In this document: positions 52,719 through 62,269 of the stretch, piece by piece
Layout of the letters: every line of letters begins with the position of its first letter
How positions within the stretch are numbered: position 1 is the first letter of the stretch
Assembly: GCF_011682065.1 (NCBI RefSeq)
Contig: NZ_VUYU01000025.1
Coordinates: forward strand, 39,055 to 103,054
DNA: 64,000 nt
Direction of reading: 5' to 3'
From: Massilia rubra
GTDB taxonomy: Bacteria; Pseudomonadota; Gammaproteobacteria; Burkholderiales; Burkholderiaceae_D
Made by a program: the position numbers and the translations under genes
Notes under the pieces: generated by a model
The model's database searches: none
What the model was told of the DNA's origin: nothing
What the model saw: the letters and a program-made list of their open reading frames with translations, nothing else

Positions 52719-55661
52719 TCAGTAAGCCATCTTGCCGGGTACCGTCACCGTGATGTCCGTGCCCGCACCGGCTTTGCTGCTGATATCGAGCACAGCGCCG
52801 ATGCCGCCGGCACGCTCGCGCATGCCCACCAGCCCCCAATGGCCGGGGCGCTGGCCGGTCGCGGCGACAATGTCATCGAGTCCGCGCCCGTTGTCGCGAA
52901 TGCGCACAAGGAACGCACTGGCGCTGTAAGTCAGTTCGAGGTCGATCCGCGTGGCGTCGGCATAGCGTGACGCATTGAACAGCGCTTCGCGCGCGATCGC
53001 GTAGACTTCCGCATGCACGTCCGGGCGCAACTTGACCGGCTTGCCATTGACCTGCATGTCGAACGCGTGCGGCCAGTATTCGGCCAGCCCCTGGCCGAAC
53101 TGTCCCAACGTCTGTTCCAGCACCTCGTCCGAAGATGGGGTGCGCAAGCCCATGATCTGGTCTCGCCCTTCCGCCAGCAATTGCTCCGCCAGATTGAGCG
53201 TCTGGTCCAGGCGCGTGCGCTCCTGCGTGCCCTCTTCCACCTTGCGGCTGTGGGCGTCGAAGGACATCAGCAGCGCCTGCACGCTTTGCAGCAAGGTGTC
53301 GTGCAAGGCGCGCGCGACGCGCGTTCGTTCCGCCAGCCGTTCCTGCGAGCGCTCCTGCATGCGCTGCGTAAGGTAGCGAATGCGCAGGGCATAGGCGGCA
53401 TACAACAGCACTACGCCAAGCGCCGCCGCCAGCAGTTTGAACCAGCCGCTTTGCACGAACGTCGGGGGAATCTCGATGTCCACCGTGGCGCCCACGCTAT
53501 TCCACACATTGTCCTCATTCGATCCGATGACCTCGAAGCGATATGTGCCCGGCGCCAGGTTGGTGTAATACGCCTGGCGACGCCCGATCGCTTCCTGCCA
53601 CATGCGCTCGAACCCAAGCAGCCGGTAGCGCAGGCGCACACGCTCGGGAATCGACAAACTCAGTGCGGTGAAGTCGATCTGCAGAGTGCGCGCCCCTTGC
53701 GGCAGGGTGGGCACGCGCCCATCGGCAAGCGGGTAACGCACGCCGTCGGCCATCACACCGGTGACGTGTACCGGCGGCGCCAGCCGGTTGCGCAGGATGT
53801 TGGCCGGATCGATGGTGCCCACCGATCCCGCGGTGGCGTACCACAGCACGCCGTCCTGCGCGCGTTTCAGCGATGGCACTGGCCGCAATTGCGGCGCGTG
53901 GCCCTGCATGCCGTCCTGCGCATCGAAGCGCTCGAACGCCACCGCGCTGCGCGGGTCCTTCAACCATCCATGCAGGTCGGCGGCGGCGATGCGATACAGG
54001 CCGTCGGCGCCGTGCAGCCACAGGTCGCCGCCGGGCTCGCGGATGATGCCCGACACGCCCCGAAACTGCTCGTTGCGTTCGCCGTGCAAGGCGCTGAAGC
54101 GTCCATCGCGATACAGCGCAACGCCGTTTTCGCCGCCCGCCCACATGCTCTTCCCGTCGGGATGGAGCGACAGGATCGTACCGAGTTTCAGCCCCTGGTC
54201 CGCGCCAAGCTGGCGTACGGCGCCGTCGCCGACGATGCTGACCTGGCTGCGCAGATGCCCCATCCAGACATTGCCGTCGGCATCAACCGCCATCGACGTC
54301 GTCAAGAGATCGGGAACGCCTCCCGGCTTGGTCCACGCACCCTCGGCCAGCTTGTACACACCTTTGCCAGCCGAGAACGAGACCCACAGCGCGCCGTGAC
54401 GGTCCTGCTGCATGGCGTGCACGCGCAATCCCGCCAGTTCGCCAGGAAAGGGGAACGTGGTCAGCACGGCGTCGCGATCGCGCCGCTGCACGCCCGCCAT
54501 CCCGCCCAGCCACAGCACGCCGTCGGGGGACGTGTAGCTGGCGGTCAGCTGGCCCGGCACTTCGCGGCTGATGCGCCCTTCGCGGCCGAAACGCCACAGG
54601 TCCCCGGCATAGTCGCCCACCCACATCCCGCCCGACGGCCCGCTCACCAGCGCGGGAGACTCCAGTTGCCGGGCCAGGGGCACGGTGCGCAGGCGATTCG
54701 GGCGCAGCCGGTCCATCCCGCGCTGCGTGCCGATCCAGAGATTGCCTTCCCGGTCTTCGAACCGTGTGCTCGGGAGCGGGCCGCTGATGCCGTTTTCCTT
54801 CGACAGGCGCTGGTCCGGCAGGTTCGGGGCCAGCCTGCGTTCCAGTCCATCGGGATGCATCATCCACATGGTTTCGTGGCGGTCGAAGTACATCCCGTAG
54901 CCTTCCAGTTCAGGCCCGGCCGGCTCGCCGGCGGCAGGCGCTGTCGCGCGAACGCGGTAGTAACCCTGCTTGAAATCGTTACCCCAGATGGTGCCGTCGG
55001 GCGCCTCGCACAGCCACACCAGCGCCACGTGCGGCCATGCGCGCGTGAAGCGGGTCTCGCCCCGCTTGCGAAACCAGGCGCCCGTGTTGGTGCCGACCCA
55101 GGTGGTGCCGTCGCGGGCGAACAGAATCTGGAACACGCCAAGGGCCGGCAGCCCGGAGTCGGGGCCAAGGTAGCGGAAACGGGACTCGCCAGGCGCCAGC
55201 ACCGCCACGCCGTCGCGCATGGCCGCCCATATCGCCCCATCGGGCGCCGCTTCGATGTGCATCACGCCGACCGGTTGCAAGCCGCCGCCTTCCGCATAGG
55301 TATGCGCGCCACCCTGCCTGAACACCGACACGCCGCCGACACGGTAGCCGATCCAGAGCGCGCCGTCGGGCGTGGTGGCCAGCGCCATGATATTGCTGGA
55401 CTCGAGCCGATGGCCATGGACGGTGTCGGTGCGCTCGAAGCGCACGCCGTCGAAGCGGTACAAGCCGGTCGGCGTCGCGATCCAGAGCCAGCCGTCGGGG
55501 CCTTGCGCAAATTTGGTCACGCCTGTCGGCGCGCCATCGAGCTCGGTCCAGGCCGTGTGGGTGTAGTCGGTGAGTAAAGGCCGGGGAGCGGCCGCGTCAG
55601 CGCATTGACAGCCGGCAGCCAGCACCAGCAGACACCAGGCCCTCCATGCGCGCAAGATCAT
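52719..55661 (-). CDS. two-component propeller sensor histidine kinase
   Basis: 980 residues. A signal peptide (WCLLVLAAGCQCADA) leads into a large periplasmic sensor made of repeated WxW-type propeller units (GPDGWLWIATPTGLYRFD, TPDGALWIGYRVGG, APDGAIWAAM) over about residues 30-620. A Y_Y_Y domain (LRYRLLGFERMWQ, NLAPGTYRFEV) and one membrane segment near residue 743 come next. Then follow a HisKA_3 domain (RALHDTLLQSVQAL, His about 786) and an ATPase (DNGRGLDD, GHWGLVGMRERAGG). It is NarL-family type. No response regulator gene is adjacent, so it is an orphan here. Such propellers often sense carbohydrates. Confidence 0.9.
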   Translation of the reverse strand: MILRAWRAWCLLVLAAGCQCADAAAPRPLLTDYTHTAWTELDGAPTGVTKFAQGPDGWLWIATPTGLYRFDGVRFERTDTVHGHRLESSNIMALATTPDGALWIGYRVGGVSVFRQGGAHTYAEGGGLQPVGVMHIEAAPDGAIWAAMRDGVAVLAPGESRFRYLGPDSGLPALGVFQILFARDGTTWVGTNTGAWFRKRGETRFTRAWPHVALVWLCEAPDGTIWGNDFKQGYYRVRATAPAAGEPAGPELEGYGMYFDRHETMWMMHPDGLERRLAPNLPDQRLSKENGISGPLPSTRFEDREGNLWIGTQRGMDRLRPNRLRTVPLARQLESPALVSGPSGGMWVGDYAGDLWRFGREGRISREVPGQLTASYTSPDGVLWLGGMAGVQRRDRDAVLTTFPFPGELAGLRVHAMQQDRHGALWVSFSAGKGVYKLAEGAWTKPGGVPDLLTTSMAVDADGNVWMGHLRSQVSIVGDGAVRQLGADQGLKLGTILSLHPDGKSMWAGGENGVALYRDGRFSALHGERNEQFRGVSGIIREPGGDLWLHGADGLYRIAAADLHGWLKDPRSAVAFERFDAQDGMQGHAPQLRPVPSLKRAQDGVLWYATAGSVGTIDPANILRNRLAPPVHVTGVMADGVRYPLADGRVPTLPQGARTLQIDFTALSLSIPERVRLRYRLLGFERMWQEAIGRRQAYYTNLAPGTYRFEVIGSNEDNVWNSVGATVDIEIPPTFVQSGWFKLLAAALGVVLLYAAYALRIRYLTQRMQERSQERLAERTRVARALHDTLLQSVQALLMSFDAHSRKVEEGTQERTRLDQTLNLAEQLLAEGRDQIMGLRTPSSDEVLEQTLGQFGQGLAEYWPHAFDMQVNGKPVKLRPDVHAEVYAIAREALFNASRYADATRIDLELTYSASAFLVRIRDNGRGLDDIVAATGQRPGHWGLVGMRERAGGIGAVLDISSKAGAGTDITVTVPGKMAY

Positions 55662-55671
55662 CGGTGGGCCG

Positions 55672-57030
55672 CTATTTGGCCGGTGCGATCGCGCTATCGG
55701 CGTTTTTTACCCGCTGCCGCACAAAATTGATGTGGCTGCGCAGTCCGTACAAGCCATCTGCAAACGCCAGCGGAATCGAAATCTGGTTTACCATTTCTTC
55801 GATTTCATCGAGGCGCTTCAACAGGCCCGCGCACACTTGCGCGCGTTGCGGCCCTTGCGCCGCTTCCAGCTCCTGCTCCACCGTGCGCAGCTGCCCGTAC
55901 CAGCGGTACACGCGCGAGCGGATGCGCCATACGTACAAGGGCGGCACCACTTTTGACAGCGGCAGCACCAGGGCGGCCAGCGCCACCACCACGACCCACA
56001 TGCGGTCGAAAAAATTGGCCAGCCAGAAGCTCATGTAGTGCTGCAGCAGCGGCGCGCCATCCTTGTAGAACTTGGCCGCTTCGCGCGCCACGGGAATTTC
56101 GGTGTAGCGCGCCGACGGGAACTGCCCCTGCTGCTGGAACCAGCCGGTGCCGCCATGGATCTCGCTGGCCGCCTGCACATACAGGTCGATCAGCGCCGGA
56201 TGCAGATCCTCGCGCGCCACCAGGGTCGCGGTGGGGGCGATCAGATGGTAATCCTGGGCGGGGATGTCGCGCCCGACGTCGACAATCCCGCGCGGCAGCA
56301 CCACGTGCGAGACGAACGGCAAGCGCCGCGAATAGGCCTCGGCCTGGGAAAAATCGAACAGCTTGAAGCCCGGCGTTTGCAGCAGCATCTGCACCAGCGG
56401 CGCGTCCGGACCGGAGCTGAAGACCAGGCCATCGATGCGCCCTTCCAGCAGTTCCACCGTGCCCGGCGTGTTCTCCAGCGCGCCGATGGTCAGGTCGCCT
56501 GGTTCGACGCCGTTGAGCGCCAGCACCTGGCGAAACAGCTTCGGCACGCCGCTGCCTTCCGGTCCGAGGTTGATTTTCAGGCCCTTGAGCCCGGTGAGCT
56601 GGGTCACGTGGGCGTCTTCGCGCAGGAACAGCCAGACCGGTTCGGTGAACAGGCTGCCGATCGAGACCAGTCCCTTGCGCTGGGCTTCGGCCTGCTCGGT
56701 CGATCCGCTCTGGACAAAGGCGATATCGACCTTGCCTTCATTGAGGTGCTGCAGGTTGTCCTGCGAGCCGAGGGAGCGCTGCAGGGTGACCTTGATGCCA
56801 TGCTTGCCTAGTTTGGCCGCGTATTTTTTGCCGAATTCTTCGTAGGCGCTGTTTTCCTGGCCGGTGCCGAGCGTGACGCTGCGCGGCGGCGAAGGATCGA
56901 CCAGCAGGTAGGCGAGCGCGCACAGGGCGACGATGGTGAGGACGGTGGGACCGGCGGTGGCAACCAGGTCGCGAAACGAGAACTGGGTAAACTTCCGGAT
57001 TTTGGACATCGCACGTTGCAAAGGTTTCAT
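55672..57030 (-). CDS. TAXI family TRAP-type solute-binding protein
   Basis: 452 residues from the ATG at 57030; a second Met follows seven residues later. An N-terminal membrane anchor (about 24-44) precedes the binding domain (VTLGTGQENSAYEEFGKKYAAKLGKHG, DIAFVQSGST, GLKGLKINLGPEGSGVPKLFRQVL). A second hydrophobic segment near 341-362 (MWVVVVALAALVLPL) and a cytosolic C-terminal coiled region follow. TAXI proteins deliver solutes to TRAP permeases, but no permease gene is nearby. This two-membrane-segment form may be a sensor or an orphan binding protein. It lies 10 bp upstream of the kinase gene. Confidence 0.88.
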   Translation of the reverse strand: MKPLQRAMSKIRKFTQFSFRDLVATAGPTVLTIVALCALAYLLVDPSPPRSVTLGTGQENSAYEEFGKKYAAKLGKHGIKVTLQRSLGSQDNLQHLNEGKVDIAFVQSGSTEQAEAQRKGLVSIGSLFTEPVWLFLREDAHVTQLTGLKGLKINLGPEGSGVPKLFRQVLALNGVEPGDLTIGALENTPGTVELLEGRIDGLVFSSGPDAPLVQMLLQTPGFKLFDFSQAEAYSRRLPFVSHVVLPRGIVDVGRDIPAQDYHLIAPTATLVAREDLHPALIDLYVQAASEIHGGTGWFQQQGQFPSARYTEIPVAREAAKFYKDGAPLLQHYMSFWLANFFDRMWVVVVALAALVLPLSKVVPPLYVWRIRSRVYRWYGQLRTVEQELEAAQGPQRAQVCAGLLKRLDEIEEMVNQISIPLAFADGLYGLRSHINFVRQRVKNADSAIAPAK

Positions 57031-57073
57031 GGTTCGGTACGATGCCAACAATCGCACAAACATGCAAGGGCAA

Positions 57074-57508
57074 TCATTTCGGGGCGGGGTCGGCTCCGAG
57101 CAACAGAGGGAACATGCCCAGGATATTCCACAGCGACAGGATCGAAGCACCCGCCGGCGCCCAAATCTTTACGCCGGCAGGGCCAACATGCAAATATTGC
57201 GAATACAGTTTGGTCGATTGCGGGTGGGTACCCTCGACTGGCTCGAGTTTGATCTGCTTTTTAATGCAGTCGAGCTTAATGCTGCTGGCTTTCTTGCCGT
57301 TCCAGGAGATGATTTCCCGGTTCGTCAGCAAGGTCCACAGGCTGCCATCGGACCAGAACAGCAAGACCGGATCGCCCACGCACTGCGCCTGCGCGCATAC
57401 CTGTGTGCGCCGATCGGCATCGATATCGGCGACAAGATGACAGTTTCCTCCGATCATACCGTTCTTGCGGGCCTTCCAGAGAATCCGGCTGGTATAAAAG
57501 TCATTCAC
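57074..57508 (-). CDS. hypothetical protein, C-terminal hydrophobic segment
   Basis: 144 residues from the ATG at 57508 with a weak ribosome site. It has several cysteines (NCHLV, QVCAQAQCVG, LDCIKK) and a W-rich core (LLFWSDGSLWTLL, ISWNGKK). It ends in a hydrophobic SILSLWNILGMFPLLLG segment that could anchor it. I do not recognise the family. It is 43 bp upstream of the TAXI gene on the same strand. Base use is less GC-biased than in the neighbours. Confidence 0.5.
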   Translation of the reverse strand: MNDFYTSRILWKARKNGMIGGNCHLVADIDADRRTQVCAQAQCVGDPVLLFWSDGSLWTLLTNREIISWNGKKASSIKLDCIKKQIKLEPVEGTHPQSTKLYSQYLHVGPAGVKIWAPAGASILSLWNILGMFPLLLGADPAPK

Positions 57509-57613
57509 TGGGCACGCTCACACCTCGCTGTTATTTACCTACACATTTACCGGTCCATTTTCATATAAATTTGCCGATACATTTACCGATACATTTACAT
57601 ATACCGTTAACCT

Positions 57614-57714
57614 AAAAACCGTCTTTCCCGCGAAGGCGGGAATCCAATTTTGTCGAGCCGCCTGTGGCTGGGGCACGAACTTGGATTCCCGCCTTCGCGG
57701 GAAAGACGGTTTTT
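57614..57714. repeat. REP-like inverted pair with perfect 34-bp arms
   Basis: AAAAACCGTCTTTCCCGCG then AAGGCGGGAATCCAA (57614-57647) is exactly inverted at 57681-57714. Each arm itself contains a small TTCCCGC-GAA-GGCGGGAA hairpin. It lies between the PBP gene end and the unknown gene at 57074, and with its T-run could end transcription in both directions. Degenerate ACATTTACCGATAC-like tandem copies lie just to its left (57535-57605). Confidence 0.9.
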
Positions 57715-57786
57715 AGTGTAACGCTATAACGCTGCCGGTTTTTAGCTTACGGCTCCATGTCAAATGATCTTGAATTGCCGCCGCGA

Positions 57787-60700
57787 TCAACGCACGCACT
57801 GCTTGGCAGTGCCATCCGTCGGCGGCTCGATCATCGGCATCAGGGTCGGCGCCAGCACCGTGAGCAACTGCACTGGCAAGGCACTGGTAAAGTCGTAGTC
57901 GGCCGACGACGGTCCGTGCACATACGCCGTCATGCTGCCGAAAAAGCGCTCGCCGATGTTGAAGACGAACGTCGCCGAACGATTCACGTAACGCGATTCG
58001 ATCAACCGCCCGCCAGCGCCATACACCTCGAAGCGCTGGTCGCCGGTACCGGTCTTGCCGCCCACGGCGATGATGCTGCCGTCCGCCATCTTGAAGGCCG
58101 TCTTGACCCGCTTGGCGGTACCGTCCGACACCACGCCCCGAATCGCATCAGCCACCGCGCGCGCCACTTCCGGCGACAGGATTTGCTCGCCCGGCGCGCT
58201 CTTGGCCTGCTTGACCAGGGTTTCGTACGGCGTACTTTCGGCAAAATGCAGCGAGTCGATGCGCTGCACCGGTTTGCGCACGCCCTTGTTGACGATAATG
58301 CCCATCATCTCGGCCAACGCCGCCGGGCGGTCGGCCGACGCGCCCAGGGTCGTCGCATACGACGGCACCAGCGAATCGAAGGGATAACCCATCTTCTTCC
58401 ACTGCGCGTGGATCTTCAAGAACGCTTCGACTTCCAGCAAGCCGGCGATGCGGCGGTCCTGCGCGTGCTTGCGGTGCGTGTTGAACAGCCAGGCATACAC
58501 TTCCTGGCGCTGCTTGACGCTGGCCCCGATCATGTCCGAGTAAGTCGCGGTCGGATTGGCGCGGAAGTAACCGACCAGCCACAGTTCGAGCGGGTGGATC
58601 GAGGCCAGGTAGCCGCGGTCGGCCAGCGACATGTTGGCCGGGGCGTACTGGTCGTACATGCGGGCGATGCGATCTTCCGGCACTTCGTTGGCCGAGACCA
58701 GGTTGTCCTTCACAAAAGCCGAGAACTGGGCCAGGGTGGCGTTCGGGGCGATCGTGCGGTGCACGTTGGCCAGCCGGGTCGGGGTCGGACGGAAGCTGGC
58801 CAGCAGCACTTTTTCGGCGTCGGCCGCGTTCTTGCCCTTGTACTTGTTATAGAAGCGGCCGAGGAACTCGCGCCCCTCGCGGTCGGCGAAGCGGGCCAGG
58901 TATTCGGCGCGGCGCGGATCGTCGGCGTCGGCCAGCAGCGCGGCCGAGGAACCGGGCAGCTGGAACATGTAGTAGCGCACCACGTCGCGCATCAGGCGCA
59001 CGAACACCAGGTTGGTCGAGCTGCGCAAGGCCTGGCGCACGCTCATGACGCGCGAATTATCGAGCTTGCTGAAGTTGCCGAAGGTGTGCATGCCGCCGCC
59101 GGTGAAGAAGCCTTCGCCCGGGTTGCCCGAGTACTGGCGTTCGATCGCCGCTTCCAGCATGGCCGGCAGGTCGCGCGCGGCATTCGCCGGTAGCGTCAAA
59201 AAGTATTCGATCGCCCATTGCGACAGGCGGTCCTTGGGATCGACCACCACCTTGCGCAGCTCGGCGGCGCTCATGCCGTTGTAGCGCTGGTACAGCTGGT
59301 CGATGATGTCCATGTAGGTCACCAGGGTGCGCAGCTTGGCGGTGGAGCCCAGATCGAGCTTGGCGCCTTCGTTGATGTCGAGCGGCTGGTCGTAGTTATC
59401 GGTCTGCACGCGCAGGTAGTTGGCTTTTTCGCCGCGTTCCATCAGCGTGAAGCTGTACACCACGTTGGCCGGGTCGCCGTTGCCCAGCATGCCCTTGCCG
59501 GTCAGGCCGGCCTCGCGCGCCGAGTCGGCGTCGCGCAGTTTGCGCAGCATGGCGGTGACGGCTTTTTGCGCTTCCGAGTCGAGCGTGCTGACCACCGACA
59601 GGTCGAGGCGGTCCACGTTGTACAGGCGCGGGTCGCCCAGCAAACCGGCCAGGTGCGTGCGCACGGCGTTCGAGGCTTTGCGCGACACGAAGGCATTGGC
59701 CGCCGGCGGCGCCACGCCGGAACCCTTGGCCGGTTCCAGCTTGACCGCCAGCGCGGCGTCGCGCAACTGGGTCGTGATCACGCCGGCCTGGGCCAGCACG
59801 CGCAGGTGGGTGTTGGTCAGGTTTTCGAGGTCGTTGGCGCCGGCGCCCAGGTAGTGGGCCGGACGGCGCTGGGCGATCATCAGCGACAGCGCCTGTTTGT
59901 ACACCAGCGCGGCGTCGGGCGAATGCGGCTCGTCTTTGAGCAGCTTGTTCATGGCCGCGAAATCGCGTCCGTACCAGACCCACATGCCGTCGCCGATGCC
60001 GTTGACTTCACCGTAGCCGAGTTTGGCCGACAGCGGCACCGTGTTCAGGTAATCGATGACGATCTGGCGCCGCGCTTTAGTGGTGTCTTCGCCGTACTGG
60101 TAGGCGCGCAGGGTGGCGGAGACCATCTGGCGCGCTTTTTCCGACAAGGAGCTGGTGCGTCCATCCGGCGAATGGCGGTATTTTTCGATCTGGGTGGCCA
60201 GCGTACTGCCGCCGGCCGAGCGTTTGTCGCCGCCGCTGAACACGTGCAGCGACTTGTCGAAGACGGCCTTGCTGAAGCGGTCCCACTCGACCGCCGGATT
60301 GCGTTTCGGGTAGGTCGGGTCGAGCAGTTCGCGGTTTTCGATGAACAGCAGGCTTTTGACCAGCGAGGATGGCGCGTCGTCGAACTTCTCGTAGAAACGC
60401 TCCGGGTAGCGCGCCAAAAACAGCGGCTCGCCGCGGCAGTCGAGGATTTCGAGGCCGACCTTGGTTTTTTCGCGGTAGGTGGCGAACAGGCCCTGGTCGG
60501 CCAGTTCGACCATCTTGGGCGACAGGCGCGCCTGCGAATCGATCATGAAGTCGCGCGCCTTGAGCTTGGCCAGGTACTCGGGCATGTTGGCGTAGCCGAG
60601 CCGCTCGTCGTACGGGCTGTCGTGCGGGAAGCGGATGTTGGTGCTCGGGCCTTTTTCGACCTTGTAGTTGATCTTCTTGGCGATGCCGGCGAAGTACTTG

Positions 60701-61086
60701 GCCTGCATCGCCGAGGTGCGCACTTCGTCGAGCAGCCACCAGACGCCGGCGCCCAGCAGGACCAGTAACAGCAACCACAGGACCAGCTTGATGCGGCTGC
60801 GGCGGCGCGGAGGGGTGCCTTGCGGCTCGGTGGCGTGTTCGGAATCGGGCAAGGTAGCGCTGTCGGTATCGGAAGTGAGCAAGGTGTCGGTATCGGTATC
60901 GGTGGGCGTGGCGGCGGCGCTGGCGGCGTCGCCGGACACGAGGGACAGGTGGGAATGCGGCGCCGCCGTGCCGTCGTCCGGCGCGGGCGGCACCTGGCCG
61001 AGTTGGATCATTGCCGCACGGGCGCGCAATTTGCGCACTGCGCTGGCGACGATGCGGGGCCGTCGAGAACGACGATTACTTTCCAT
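57787..61086 (-). CDS. divergent bifunctional penicillin-binding protein
   Basis: 1099 residues, longer than PBP1a/b. A cytosolic N-terminus with a Thr-Asp run (TDTDTDT) and one membrane segment (100-119) come first. The GT51 transglycosylase has altered motifs (FIENRELLDP for the EDxxF box, GGSTLATQIEKY for GGSTITQQ, IDYLNTVPL). The transpeptidase has SxxK as STAK (about 580), SxN as STN (about 690) and KTGTGD (about 1012). About 320 residues separate SxN and KTG, unusually many. All catalytic residues of the transpeptidase are present. It builds or remodels peptidoglycan on the outer face of the inner membrane. Confidence 0.85.
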   Translation of the reverse strand: MESNRRSRRPRIVASAVRKLRARAAMIQLGQVPPAPDDGTAAPHSHLSLVSGDAASAAATPTDTDTDTLLTSDTDSATLPDSEHATEPQGTPPRRRSRIKLVLWLLLLVLLGAGVWWLLDEVRTSAMQAKYFAGIAKKINYKVEKGPSTNIRFPHDSPYDERLGYANMPEYLAKLKARDFMIDSQARLSPKMVELADQGLFATYREKTKVGLEILDCRGEPLFLARYPERFYEKFDDAPSSLVKSLLFIENRELLDPTYPKRNPAVEWDRFSKAVFDKSLHVFSGGDKRSAGGSTLATQIEKYRHSPDGRTSSLSEKARQMVSATLRAYQYGEDTTKARRQIVIDYLNTVPLSAKLGYGEVNGIGDGMWVWYGRDFAAMNKLLKDEPHSPDAALVYKQALSLMIAQRRPAHYLGAGANDLENLTNTHLRVLAQAGVITTQLRDAALAVKLEPAKGSGVAPPAANAFVSRKASNAVRTHLAGLLGDPRLYNVDRLDLSVVSTLDSEAQKAVTAMLRKLRDADSAREAGLTGKGMLGNGDPANVVYSFTLMERGEKANYLRVQTDNYDQPLDINEGAKLDLGSTAKLRTLVTYMDIIDQLYQRYNGMSAAELRKVVVDPKDRLSQWAIEYFLTLPANAARDLPAMLEAAIERQYSGNPGEGFFTGGGMHTFGNFSKLDNSRVMSVRQALRSSTNLVFVRLMRDVVRYYMFQLPGSSAALLADADDPRRAEYLARFADREGREFLGRFYNKYKGKNAADAEKVLLASFRPTPTRLANVHRTIAPNATLAQFSAFVKDNLVSANEVPEDRIARMYDQYAPANMSLADRGYLASIHPLELWLVGYFRANPTATYSDMIGASVKQRQEVYAWLFNTHRKHAQDRRIAGLLEVEAFLKIHAQWKKMGYPFDSLVPSYATTLGASADRPAALAEMMGIIVNKGVRKPVQRIDSLHFAESTPYETLVKQAKSAPGEQILSPEVARAVADAIRGVVSDGTAKRVKTAFKMADGSIIAVGGKTGTGDQRFEVYGAGGRLIESRYVNRSATFVFNIGERFFGSMTAYVHGPSSADYDFTSALPVQLLTVLAPTLMPMIEPPTDGTAKQCVR

Positions 61087-61408
61087 GATGGCTCAACCGG
61101 TTCAAATCAATCGTACCTGCAATCACCGCATCAACCTTCGCCATCGTGCAACGGGTCGCTTCGTGTGATCGGGTGGTCAATCGCATTCCTGAAATATTTA
61201 AAATGTCACGCATTCAATTCTCACTCGAATCTCACGCAAGAGTCATGCGCAAACGAGTGCTGCACGGTCACCATTCCACCACATCGGGTGACCGTGGCGA
61301 AGGCATGTTCAAGAAAACTTGATCTGGTCGATTGTTTTTCGCAAAAAAACAACGGCTCAGCGCGCCGCGCAAAAGCGCTGCCGCAAAACGCGTCACATGC
61401 CGGTCACA
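61087..61408. other. intergenic region with inverted repeat
   Basis: 322 bp without a gene. CACGGTCACC (61263-61272) is inverted as GGTGACCGTG (61287-61296), a dyad with a 14-base spacer that could bind a regulator. The flanking DNA carries the PBP gene promoter on the minus strand; TATTTAAAAT lies at about 61195. Confidence 0.45.
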
Positions 61409-62200
61409 CTATGGCCCGCACGGAGCGAACTCGATCCGCATGGCGGCCAGCTGCGCGCACATGTCGGCGAAGGCCGTCGCGGTCAGCGCCGGCTCGCCCT
61501 TGACGCCCAGTTCGATATGGCTGCGCGTGAGCGCGTCGCCCACGCTCGGCAGGCTGAATACCTTGACCGGGGCGTAACGCGCTTCGAGTTCTTCCATCAG
61601 CGGATTGAGGGTCGACTCCATCGAGCCGTACACCAGCACCGACTGTTCGCTGTGCGGCTGGCGGTTGAACAGGTGGCTGTAGCGGTTGTCGAGCACCCAG
61701 GCGATCATCGGCCAGGCCATCACCGGAAAGCCCGGCACGAAGTGGTGGGTGCCGACCGTGAAACCGGCGATCTTGTTGTAGGCGTTGGGGATCAGCGAGG
61801 CCCCTTCGGGGAACTCGGCCATTTTGAGGCGGTGCAGGTTTTCCGGGGAACCGAGGTCGACTTCCTGGCCCGCTTCGCGCGCCATGTCGCCGATGCGCTC
61901 TTCAATGTTGAGCCGTCCCTGCGGGTGCAAGACCAAGGGCACGCCGAGCGCGCTGGCGGCGCACTGGCGCGTGTGGTCGTCCGGGGTGGCGCCGATGCCG
62001 CCGCAGGAGAACACGATGTCGCCGCTGGCCATGGTGCGCTCGAGGGTGGCGCTGATGCGCGCCGGATCATCGCCCAGGTACTCGGCCCAGTCCAGCTTGA
62101 GGCCGCGCTCGGCCAGCAGCTCTAGCACTTTGGGAAAGTGCTGGTCGCGCCGCTTGCCCGACAAAATTTCGTCGCCGATGATGATCAAACCGATTGCCAT
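61409..62200 (-). CDS. CinA/MoaB-like molybdopterin-binding domain protein
   Basis: 263 residues from the ATG at 62200 with GGAG ten bases upstream. MoaB/Mog fold: LIIIGDEILSGKRRDQHFPKVLELL, DIVFSCGGIGATPDDHTRQ (the GGIGxTxDD motif) and VPGFPVMAWPM. This corresponds to the N-terminal COG1058 half of CinA. The C-terminal amidohydrolase of full CinA is absent. In related proteins this domain hydrolyses ADP-ribose or FAD-type pyrophosphates; the role here is an inference. It is 69 bp downstream of the EI24 gene. Confidence 0.88.
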   Translation of the reverse strand: MAIGLIIIGDEILSGKRRDQHFPKVLELLAERGLKLDWAEYLGDDPARISATLERTMASGDIVFSCGGIGATPDDHTRQCAASALGVPLVLHPQGRLNIEERIGDMAREAGQEVDLGSPENLHRLKMAEFPEGASLIPNAYNKIAGFTVGTHHFVPGFPVMAWPMIAWVLDNRYSHLFNRQPHSEQSVLVYGSMESTLNPLMEELEARYAPVKVFSLPSVGDALTRSHIELGVKGEPALTATAFADMCAQLAAMRIEFAPCGP

Positions 62201-62269
62201 GTGATTCTCCGTTGTTGCTAACGCTGTTGCAAACGCTATTGTAAAAGTCGTCAGTGTGCCATGAAAGAC

